From the NCBI GenBank assembly GCA_031550925.1, contig JAVBOE010000027.1:1-50527 (forward strand): a stretch of DNA of 50,527 nucleotides. The letters run 5' to 3'. Positions within the stretch are counted from its first letter, which is position 1. The number at the start of each line of letters is the position of its first letter. Positions 7,790 through 15,227 of the stretch are shown here, piece by piece. Under the pieces are notes generated by a model. It was given only the letters and a program-made list of their open reading frames with translations, was not told the origin of the DNA and ran no database searches. The translations under genes were made by a program, and so were the position numbers. The stretch is from JAIRNF01 sp031550925 (lineage in GTDB: Bacteria; Bacteroidota; Bacteroidia; Bacteroidales; UBA932).

Positions 7790-8956
7790 ATGATGGGGGT
7801 ACTAGAGGAGGTATTCCGCAACTTAATGATAAAACTCTATGGTTCTGCCGACAATTTCGATATTATCATCAATATCGACAAAGGAGACTTTGAAATATGG
7901 CGTAATCGCGAGGTGGTTGAAGAAGTTGAAGATCCTAATCTTCAAATTTCATTGGAAGACGCTCAACGCATTGACGAGTCTTATGAAGTAGGCGAAGAAG
8001 TGGCAGAAGAAGTAAAGCTAAGCGATTTTGGTCGTCGTAACATTCTTGCACTTCGTCAGAACCTTGCAGGAAGGATAATGGATTTGGAAAAAGTTAACCT
8101 ATACAACAAGTATAAAGAAAGAATTGGAGAAATTGTTGTAGCAGAGGTTTATCAAGCCTGGAAGAAAGAAGTGCTGGTTCTTGATGATGAAGAAAATGAG
8201 CTGATACTTCCTAAATCGGAACAGATACCTTCAGACTTTTTCCGCAAAGGCGATACTGTTAGAGCAATAGTAGCAAGAGTAGATATGAAGAATAACACGC
8301 CTGTAATTATTCTATCGCGTACCTCTCCTGCGTTCTTAGAAAGGTTGTTTGAGCAAGAAGTTCCTGAGATTTTTGATGGGTTAATTACCATAAAAAAAAT
8401 TGTTCGTGTTCCGGGAGAACGTGCTAAAATTGCTGTAGAATCATACGATGATCGTATCGACCCCGTTGGTGCATGCGTTGGTATCAAGGGTTCTCGCATA
8501 CACAGTATTGTTCGTGAACTGCGTAACGAAAATATTGATGTTATTAACTATACAACAAACCTTCAGCTATATATTCAGCGTGCGCTAAATCCGGCTAAAA
8601 TATCATCCATACAAATAGACGAAGAGAATAAGCGCGCCAACGTATATCTTCAACCCAGCGAAGTTTCTCTTGCCATTGGTAAAGGTGGGTTGAATATTAA
8701 GCTGGCAAGTCAGCTGGTAGGTTACGAAATAGACGTATATCGCGAGGCTGCTGAAAGTGAGGAGGAAGAAGATGTGAGCATCGATGAATTCTCAGACGAA
8801 ATTGATAGTTGGGTTATCGATATTCTTAAGTCAGTAGGGTTAGATACAGCTAAGAGTGTACTTAATGTTCCTTTTGAGGATTTAGTAAACCGCACCGATC
8901 TGGAAGAAGAAACCGTTAGAGATGTTGTTAATATTCTGAAATCTGAGTTCGAATAG
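7790..8956 (+). CDS. nusA: Transcription termination/antitermination factor NusA (shortened N-terminus)
   Basis: NusA binds RNA polymerase and nascent RNA and controls pausing, termination and antitermination. The 388-residue frame has the N-terminal domain with GDFEIWRNREVVE at 31-43, an S1 domain at about 105-170, two KH domains at about 175-320 (VGACVGIKGSRIHSI and PSEVSLAIGKGGLNIKLASQL), and an acidic C-terminal tail with a helical DNA-binding-like end. The first usable start is the double ATG at 7790/7793, giving MMGVLEEVFRN. Related proteins begin about 23 residues earlier; that segment is present upstream but cut by an in-frame TAG. The product therefore lacks part of the first helix of the RNA polymerase-binding domain unless the stop is read through or is a sequence error. 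Confidence 0.9.
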   Translation: MMGVLEEVFRNLMIKLYGSADNFDIIINIDKGDFEIWRNREVVEEVEDPNLQISLEDAQRIDESYEVGEEVAEEVKLSDFGRRNILALRQNLAGRIMDLEKVNLYNKYKERIGEIVVAEVYQAWKKEVLVLDDEENELILPKSEQIPSDFFRKGDTVRAIVARVDMKNNTPVIILSRTSPAFLERLFEQEVPEIFDGLITIKKIVRVPGERAKIAVESYDDRIDPVGACVGIKGSRIHSIVRELRNENIDVINYTTNLQLYIQRALNPAKISSIQIDEENKRANVYLQPSEVSLAIGKGGLNIKLASQLVGYEIDVYREAAESEEEEDVSIDEFSDEIDSWVIDILKSVGLDTAKSVLNVPFEDLVNRTDLEEETVRDVVNILKSEFE

Positions 8957-9022
8957 TTGCTCAATAGATAAAAGAAAAAACCACCAACAGAAAAATTCAC
9001 ATAAATAATTAGGGGCGTAAGT

Positions 9023-11998
9023 ATGTCACAAGCCAACATAAGAATTAGTAAAGTAGTAAAAGAATTCAACATAGGTATTTCAACCTTGGTAGATTTCTTA
9101 AACAAGAAAGGAATTGAGGTTGATGCTAACCCTAATGCAAAGATTTCGTCTGAAGCATATGAGTTGGTTGCAAAAGAATTTGGCAACGAGCACGATCTGA
9201 AGGAAGCTGCTAAGAAGATTAATCTGAAAGGCATTCGAACCGTTCAAGATGAAGCTTCTGTTGATGATACCAAGAACGACGAACCGGAAGAACCAGAAGA
9301 AGAAAAAGAGATTACTATTAAGGTAACTACCGTAGAATCTCCATCAATAAAGATTATTGATAAGATTGACCTTGATGCCACCTCCGGTAAGAAAAAGAAA
9401 GTTGAGAAAGAAGAACAACCAAAGAAAGAAGAAGAGAACGTAGAAGTCGAGACCAAGAAAGTAGAAAAAGAAGAACAACCAAAAGACATTGTTGAGCCAG
9501 AAACTGCAAAACCAGAAGTTGCTCAAGAAAAAAAGCAAGAAGAGGTTAAAGAAGCAGAAGTAAAAACAGAGCAGCTAAAAGGTCCAAAGGTTGTAGATAA
9601 AATAGATCTCGACGCTCTTACAAAGAAGCCAAAGGCCAAAGAAAAAAACGTTGACGACAAGCAGTCAAAGAAAAAAGCAAAGAAAAAAGAGGAAGAAAAA
9701 CTGATAGCAGAAAAACCAGTAAAGGCTGTAGAGGAAAAGCCCAAAGAAAAACCAGCTGATATTAAGCTTTCTGATCTTATTGCGAATAACACAGAGTCAG
9801 AACAGGCAGTAAAACAGAAAGAAGCTGAGTTTATTCCTACTAAAATAGAAAAGCTTTCCGGTCCCACAATTGTTGAGGGTATGAAGGTTGACCTTAGTCA
9901 ATTTCAAACAAAAAAAGAAAATACCACTTCTGCCGATAAGGATAAGGAAAAGAAGAAACGTAAGCGCATAAAGAAAGACAAGAAAGTTAATATAGAAGCT
10001 GCAGCGAACAACGATGCTAAGAAAGATCAAGGTGCTGGAAAGAATAATAATAAGAACAAGAATAAACCGAACTTTAAACCTGTACGTCAAGAGGTGGACG
10101 AAGAAGCCGTTCAACGTCAGGTAAAAGAAACGCTTGCACGACTTACCGCTAGTAAAGGTAAGACCAAGAGTTCTAAGTATCGTAGAGAAAAGCGCGACGC
10201 TGTTAGTCAGCGCATAAGCGAAGAACAAGAACGTCAAATACAGCAAGGTAATACGCTCGAAATTACCGAATTTGTTACTGTAAACGAGCTTGCTACCATG
10301 ATGAACGTTCCGGTTACCAAAGTTATCGAAGCATGTATGAATCTTGGGTTGATGGTATCTATCAACCAACGTTTAGATGCAGAAGCGCTAACTATTGTAG
10401 CCGAAGAGTTTGGTTATAAAGTAAACTTTGTTAGCGTTGACATACAGGATGCCATTAAAGAAGAAGAGGATTCTGAGGAAAACTTGAAGCCTCGTCCGCC
10501 TGTTGTAACTGTTATGGGACACGTTGACCATGGTAAAACATCATTGCTCGACTATGTTCGTAAAGCAAATGTAATTGCAGGTGAAGCGGGAGGTATTACT
10601 CAGCATATCGGTGCGTATAACGTAAAGCTTCCGGATGGCAGACGTATTACATTCCTTGATACTCCAGGTCACGAAGCGTTTACAGCGATGCGTGCCCGTG
10701 GAGCAAAAATTACCGATGTTGCAATTATTATCGTTGCTGCTGATGATGCTGTGATGCCCCAAACCAAAGAGGCTATCAACCACGCTATGGCAGCAGGTGT
10801 ACCAATGGTATTTGCCATAAATAAGGTTGACAAATCGGGTGCCGACCCTGAAAAAATTAAAGATCAGCTGGCTCAAATGAACCTGTTGGTTGAAGATTGG
10901 GGCGGTAAATATCAATCGCAAGAAATTTCGGCAAAGAAAGGTTTAAATGTTGAGAAGCTGCTTGATAAAGTACTGCTTGAAGCAGACCTACTCGACTTAA
11001 AAGCCAATCCGGATAAAAATGCTACAGGTAGCGTCATTGAGTCATCGTTAGATAAGGGCAGAGGGTATGTTGCTACTGTTCTTGTTCAGAATGGTACGCT
11101 GAAAGTTGGAGATATTATGCTATCCGGTAGCTATACCGGTCGTGTAAAAGCAATGTTTAACGAGCGTGGACAACGTGTAGAAAAGGCAGGTCCATCAACG
11201 CCTGTACTTGTACTCGGATTAAACGGAGCTCCCGCTGCCGGTGAAACATTCAATGTACTTGATGATGAACGCGAAGCAAAAGACTTGGCAAATAAGCGCG
11301 AGCAGCTGCTTCGCATACAAGGCTTACGCACACAAAAGCATATTACGCTTGAAGAAATTGGTCGTCGTATTGCAATTGGTAACTTCAAAGAGCTTAACAT
11401 TATCGTTAAAGGTGACGTGGATGGCTCTATTGAAGCGTTATCAGATTCGCTTATCAAGCTATCTACCGATGAAGTTCAAGTTAACGTTATCCATAAAGCA
11501 GTTGGTGCAATTTCTGAGTCGGATGTTACGCTGGCTGCCGCATCAAATGCCATTATTATCGGGTTCCAGGTTCGTCCTTCGGCCAGCGCACGCAGACTGG
11601 CAGAGCAAGAAGAAATCGAAATTCGTCTGTACTCTGTAATTTACGATGCTATCAACGAGGTTAAGGATGGTATTGAAGGTATGCTTGCACCTGAAGTTAA
11701 GGAGGAAATTACCTCAAGTGTTGAAGTTCTTGAAACATTTAAGATTTCGAAAGTAGGAACTATTGCGGGTTGTATGGTTCGCGAAGGTAAAATTACCCGT
11801 AACTCGAAAGTACGTGTTATCCGTGATGGCATTGTAGTTTACACTAGTACACTTGGCTCTCTTAAACGTTTTAAAGATGATGTAAAAGAAGTAAATGCCG
11901 GCTATGAATGTGGATTAAATATCGACAACTTTAATGATATAAAAGTAGGCGATATTGTTGAATCATACGAAATGGTTGAGGTTAAGAGAAATCTATAA
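9023..11998 (+). CDS. infB: Translation initiation factor IF-2
   Basis: A 991-residue IF-2, the GTPase that places initiator tRNA on the 30S subunit. The N-terminal IF2_N-like helical domain (1-55) is followed by a long Lys/Glu-rich linker (about 70-400) with three degenerate copies of a motif: PSIKIIDKIDLDATSGKKK, GPKVVDKIDLDALTKKPK and GPTIVEGMKVDLSQFQTKK. A second IF2_N domain lies around 415-470. The G domain has GHVDHGKT at 499-506, DTPGHEAF and NKVDKSG. The C-terminal C1 and C2 domains run to the end (VKRNL). The linker is a usual trait of Bacteroidota IF-2. It is the last gene of its operon and is followed by a strong terminator at 12117-12150. Several long antisense frames across this gene are artefacts of its Lys/Glu-rich codons. 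Confidence 0.97.
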   Translation: MSQANIRISKVVKEFNIGISTLVDFLNKKGIEVDANPNAKISSEAYELVAKEFGNEHDLKEAAKKINLKGIRTVQDEASVDDTKNDEPEEPEEEKEITIKVTTVESPSIKIIDKIDLDATSGKKKKVEKEEQPKKEEENVEVETKKVEKEEQPKDIVEPETAKPEVAQEKKQEEVKEAEVKTEQLKGPKVVDKIDLDALTKKPKAKEKNVDDKQSKKKAKKKEEEKLIAEKPVKAVEEKPKEKPADIKLSDLIANNTESEQAVKQKEAEFIPTKIEKLSGPTIVEGMKVDLSQFQTKKENTTSADKDKEKKKRKRIKKDKKVNIEAAANNDAKKDQGAGKNNNKNKNKPNFKPVRQEVDEEAVQRQVKETLARLTASKGKTKSSKYRREKRDAVSQRISEEQERQIQQGNTLEITEFVTVNELATMMNVPVTKVIEACMNLGLMVSINQRLDAEALTIVAEEFGYKVNFVSVDIQDAIKEEEDSEENLKPRPPVVTVMGHVDHGKTSLLDYVRKANVIAGEAGGITQHIGAYNVKLPDGRRITFLDTPGHEAFTAMRARGAKITDVAIIIVAADDAVMPQTKEAINHAMAAGVPMVFAINKVDKSGADPEKIKDQLAQMNLLVEDWGGKYQSQEISAKKGLNVEKLLDKVLLEADLLDLKANPDKNATGSVIESSLDKGRGYVATVLVQNGTLKVGDIMLSGSYTGRVKAMFNERGQRVEKAGPSTPVLVLGLNGAPAAGETFNVLDDEREAKDLANKREQLLRIQGLRTQKHITLEEIGRRIAIGNFKELNIIVKGDVDGSIEALSDSLIKLSTDEVQVNVIHKAVGAISESDVTLAAASNAIIIGFQVRPSASARRLAEQEEIEIRLYSVIYDAINEVKDGIEGMLAPEVKEEITSSVEVLETFKISKVGTIAGCMVREGKITRNSKVRVIRDGIVVYTSTLGSLKRFKDDVKEVNAGYECGLNIDNFNDIKVGDIVESYEMVEVKRNL

Positions 11999-12116
11999 TA
12001 CTATATCGACTCCAAGATTTTAGGATTTTAAAACTTTAAGATAATTTTGTTGATAGTAAGATCATTATAAAATCAAATTGTAATTATTTATTGTAAACTA
12101 CATACATTTAGGATAT

Positions 12117-12150
12117 AAAAAGAGTGAGAAAATTTTCTCGCTCTTTTTTA
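12117..12150 (+). terminator. Terminator after infB
   Basis: Stem AGAGTGAGAA (12121-12130) with TTCTCGCTCT (12135-12144), one G-U pair, loop AATT, followed by a T run at 12145-12149. A-rich sequence on the other side lets it act on minus-strand transcripts as well. Confidence 0.85.
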
Positions 12151-12192
12151 TGCTGTCTTCAAAAAAGTCTTTAAGTCATAAAATTTTGACAT

Positions 12193-12759
12193 CTATATAA
12201 TTATATCATCCATCCTACGTTTAGGTACATAATGTACGCCATTTTCATCTCGATAGTACTTTATATCATCATTCTGTATATCCACTATTCGCACCTCTTC
12301 TTTCGGCTTTCCTAATGCAATGACAAGCGCTATTTCTAACGATTCCGGAATATCTAGCATCTTCGCTAACTCCGCACGTTTTACCGATTGAATAATACAT
12401 CCGCCCAAACCTTTTTCTACCGCACCCAGAAGAATGCTCTGACATGCAATACCCTCGTCTATAGCAGGTGTTCCCGATGTGAGGTTTTTATCTACCATCA
12501 TAACAATATATGCCATTGGTCTTTCTGACTCTTCAGGACCATCCCAATCTTTTAAGTAGCCTGCCCACGATAAGGTAGAGAAGACCTTGGCATTTGTATC
12601 ATTATCGTTAACAATGAAATATTTTAGCGGCTGCAAATTTCTACCCGACGGAGATAAACGCGCCAAATCTATCAGCTCGACCAAAACACTTCGTTCTATC
12701 TTAGAATCGCCATAAAAACGCCGATAGCTGCGGTTCTTTAATACTATATCTTTTACCAT
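12193..12759 (-). CDS. Nitroreductase family FMN-dependent oxidoreductase
   Basis: A 188-residue nitroreductase-fold protein. The N-terminal phosphate-binding signature NRSYRRF (8-14), the segment LARLSPSGRNLQPLKYFIV (about 32-50), and IDEGIACQSILLGAVEKGLGGCII in the middle are typical of FMN-binding NADH oxidoreductases of the nitroreductase superfamily. The physiological substrate is unknown; nitroaromatics, quinones or flavins are possible. It is a cytoplasmic protein and a single gene, separated from sod by that gene's own terminator. Confidence 0.88.
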   Translation of the reverse strand: MVKDIVLKNRSYRRFYGDSKIERSVLVELIDLARLSPSGRNLQPLKYFIVNDNDTNAKVFSTLSWAGYLKDWDGPEESERPMAYIVMMVDKNLTSGTPAIDEGIACQSILLGAVEKGLGGCIIQSVKRAELAKMLDIPESLEIALVIALGKPKEEVRIVDIQNDDIKYYRDENGVHYVPKRRMDDIII

Positions 12760-12867
12760 AACAATACATTTAGTTAACTACACTTATCCATACAAATTTA
12801 GCATAATATTATTCAATATGTCTTGTCTCGTTTTAATAATAGCATCTTGCCAAGCTAAGAACATTTA

Positions 12868-12900
12868 TAAAAAAGAAGACCTCTCAAATTGAGAGGTCTT
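12868..12900 (-). terminator. Terminator after the superoxide dismutase gene
   Basis: A 10-bp stem AAGACCTCTC (12876-12885) with GAGAGGTCTT (12891-12900), loop AAATT. On the minus strand the A run at 12868-12874 gives the U tail. Confidence 0.85.
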
Positions 12901-12918
12901 TTCCGTTAAACAAATAGC

Positions 12919-13578
12919 TTATTCAAATCTCTTTTCAATAACTGTCCAGTCAATAACATCCCAAACCTTCTGTAGGTGGTCTGCACGACGGTTTCTATAA
13001 TCTACATAGTATGCATGTTCCCAAACGTCCAACCCTAAAAGTGGAGTCAAACCTTGACGTAGTGGGTTACCTGCGTTAGATTCTTGAGTAATGACAAGCT
13101 TTCCGTCTTTATCTTTCGATAACCAAACCCAGCCTGAACCAAAAACACCTGTTCCTTGCTTATTAAATTCTTCTTTAAACTTATCTAATGAGCCGTATGT
13201 GCTATTAATAGCATCGGCTAGCTTACCAGTAGGTACTTTCTTAGCGTTTGGAGAGAATGTATCAAAGTAAAACTGGTGATTCCAAGCCTGTGCTCCATTA
13301 TTATAAATAGGACCATCTGCCTCTTTGCTAATAACTTCAAGGCTGGCACTTTCAAACTTCGTACCAGGTACAAGGTTATTCAAGTTATTTATATAGGTCT
13401 GTAAGTGTTTTCCCCAATGTAGTTCCATTGTTTCCTTACTAATCGCTGGCTCTAAAGCATCTGTAGCATATGGTAATGCTGGTAGTTCGTGTTTCATAAC
13501 ATTATTTGTTTTTGTTGTTTGAGCATGGGCTGATGTTAGCAACACCATGCTTAATATTGTAATTATTGTTGTTTTCAT
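12919..13578 (-). CDS. Iron/manganese superoxide dismutase with N-terminal signal peptide
   Basis: A 219-residue Fe/Mn superoxide dismutase that turns superoxide into oxygen and hydrogen peroxide. The metal ligands are visible as His54 (ELHWGKH), His101 (WNHQFYF), Asp184 and His188 (LGLDVWEHAYYVDY). The enzyme proper begins at Met28 (MKHELPALPYATDALEP), the usual start of cytoplasmic homologues. It is preceded by 27 residues, MKTTIITILSMVLLTSAHAQ and a short linker, that form a good Sec signal peptide with cleavage after AHA. The protein is therefore probably periplasmic. A second product from the internal ATG at 13497 would be cytoplasmic. It is monocistronic with its own terminator. Fe versus Mn cannot be decided by eye. 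Confidence 0.92.
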   Translation of the reverse strand: MKTTIITILSMVLLTSAHAQTTKTNNVMKHELPALPYATDALEPAISKETMELHWGKHLQTYINNLNNLVPGTKFESASLEVISKEADGPIYNNGAQAWNHQFYFDTFSPNAKKVPTGKLADAINSTYGSLDKFKEEFNKQGTGVFGSGWVWLSKDKDGKLVITQESNAGNPLRQGLTPLLGLDVWEHAYYVDYRNRRADHLQKVWDVIDWTVIEKRFE

Positions 13579-13765
13579 AACCTTTATAGTTTTGTTTTCT
13601 TAAAGGTAGGTAAATATTTTAAAAATAAATTCTGATTATTGTCCCTTATAAACAGTTCCGTTTTACATTTTGTTCAACACCTTCATAAGCATTACTACAT
13701 CAAATAATTAACTATTCCATTACTTTTATCTATTAGCGATTGTCTTTTTCTATCTATCTCGGGCT

Positions 13766-13796
13766 TTTGTTCTTTTTATCAATTGATGTAGCTTTG
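13766..13796 (+). promoter_or_regulatory. Promoter of the MATE gene
   Basis: TTTG (13766-13769), 19 bp, TAGCTTTG (13789-13796): an exact Bacteroidota promoter. The ATG at 13804 lies only 7 bp after the box, so the mRNA should be leaderless or nearly so. Confidence 0.8.
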
Positions 13797-13803
13797 CATC
13801 GCC

Positions 13804-15108
13804 ATGAATAAAAAGATTCTACAGCTCGCTATTCCCAATATCATATCAAACATTACCATTCCGCTGCTGGGTATGGTAGATATGATAATTGTAGGGCACA
13901 TGGGCAATAAGCAATATATTGGAGCGGTGGCCGTTGGTGCTGCGTTATTCAACCTTTTGTACTGGAATTTCGGTTTTCTGCGTATGGGTACAAGCGGCTT
14001 TACGGCACAAGCATACGGACGAAGAAATTTATCGGAGGCAATTCTCATTCTTGGCCGCTCCGTTGTTGTTGGGCTAGCCATTGCGCTTACCCTAGTTGCA
14101 TTACAGCAGCCCATGTATAAGCTAGCCGCTTACTTTATTGATGCAAGTGAAGGCGTTGAAGAGCTCTCTCATGCTTATTTCAGTATCTTAATATGGGGCG
14201 CGCCTGCTACACTTTCGTTATATTCACTAAAAGGTTGGTTTATCGGAATGCAAAATTCCAAAACACCAATGTTTATTGCAATAATTATCAACATACTCAA
14301 TATTGCATTCAGCTTATTTTTTGTGCTAGGTTTGGGAATGAAAGTTGAAGGTGTTGCCTTAGGTACGTTGCTGGCACAATACGGCGGACTAATTTCGGCT
14401 CTCCTTTTTTTCCGTGCTCAGTACGGAAAGCTACTACCGAAATTAAATATAAAAAGTATTTTCCAGCTCAAGCCTATGCTTGATTTCTTTAAAGTGAACG
14501 GTAATATTTTTATTCGTACATTTTGTCTTGTTGCCGTATTTACCTTTTTCACTTCCGCATCTGCAAAAATGGGCGATACACAGCTAGCCGTAAACGCATT
14601 GCTACTACAGCTGTTCACGTTGTTCTCTTACATTATGGACGGTTTTGCATACGCGGGCGAGGCTTTAGTTGGGAGATATATTGGAGCGCAGAATCGTTCG
14701 TTATTAAAGCAAACTATACATTTGCTATTGCGCTGGGGATTAATACTGAGCCTTACTTTTACCCTACTCTACTTTTTATGGGGCAACGGTTTGCTCAACT
14801 TGCTGACTAACCAAAAAGAAGTGGTAGCAGCATCGTCTGATTATTTTTACTGGGTACTGCTTGTACCAATAGCAGGGTTTTCAGCCTTTCTGTGGGATGG
14901 AATACTTATTGGAGCATCGGCATCGCGCGCAATGCGCAATGCCATGTTAGTAGCAACAGGTGTGTTCTTTGCCGTTTACTACTTGCTTTACCCACACTGG
15001 TATGCGCATACCCTATGGTTAGCATTTATTTTATTCTTAAGTTTGCGAGGAATTTTACAGCACATACAAATAAAAACGGCAGTGTACGCAAAAATCAAGC
15101 AGACATAA
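13804..15108 (+). CDS. MATE family efflux transporter (DinF-like)
   Basis: A 434-residue protein with about twelve membrane segments and the N-terminal MATE pattern: MNKKILQLAIPNIISNITIPLLGMVDMIIVGHMG at 1-34, then GFLRMGTSGFTAQAYGRRN near 60-78. The short loops and the VD-x-x-x-VGHMG motif place it in the DinF/NorM-type branch, which exports cationic or organic compounds in exchange for sodium or protons. The inner membrane is its site. It has its own promoter and probably a leaderless mRNA. The downstream ABC-F gene lies 119 bp further, across a short dispersed repeat. Confidence 0.9.
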   Translation: MNKKILQLAIPNIISNITIPLLGMVDMIIVGHMGNKQYIGAVAVGAALFNLLYWNFGFLRMGTSGFTAQAYGRRNLSEAILILGRSVVVGLAIALTLVALQQPMYKLAAYFIDASEGVEELSHAYFSILIWGAPATLSLYSLKGWFIGMQNSKTPMFIAIIINILNIAFSLFFVLGLGMKVEGVALGTLLAQYGGLISALLFFRAQYGKLLPKLNIKSIFQLKPMLDFFKVNGNIFIRTFCLVAVFTFFTSASAKMGDTQLAVNALLLQLFTLFSYIMDGFAYAGEALVGRYIGAQNRSLLKQTIHLLLRWGLILSLTFTLLYFLWGNGLLNLLTNQKEVVAASSDYFYWVLLVPIAGFSAFLWDGILIGASASRAMRNAMLVATGVFFAVYYLLYPHWYAHTLWLAFILFLSLRGILQHIQIKTAVYAKIKQT

Positions 15109-15117
15109 ACAAAGAGA

Positions 15118-15159
15118 GTATCACGATGCACGAATCAAGTATCAAGAAATGATAAAGCG
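15118..15159 (+). repeat. Dispersed repeat unit (TATCACGATGC family)
   Basis: The segment beginning GTATCACGATGCACGAATCA resembles parts of the palindrome at 26699-26786 and the unit at 50413-50450. All three lie between genes. Confidence 0.55.
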
Positions 15160-15227
15160 TCTATGCTCTTTTATCCTTTTGTCTGTATGTCTTTAAGTCT
15201 TTGTTCCATGTTCTTTATTCTAAATAA

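Noticed and set aside
8722..9234. A 170-residue minus-strand frame over the nusA-infB junction
   Set aside because: Overlaps two certain genes and has a Ser-rich composition typical of a shadow frame.
9797..10369. A 190-residue open frame on the minus strand inside infB
   Set aside because: It lies wholly antisense to the Lys/Glu-rich linker of IF-2; the product is a Phe/Leu/Ser-rich low-complexity string, as expected from the complement of AAG/GAA codons.
15109..15227. Terminator between the MATE and ABC-F genes
   Set aside because: I found only a repeat unit and T-rich words, no stem with a T tail.
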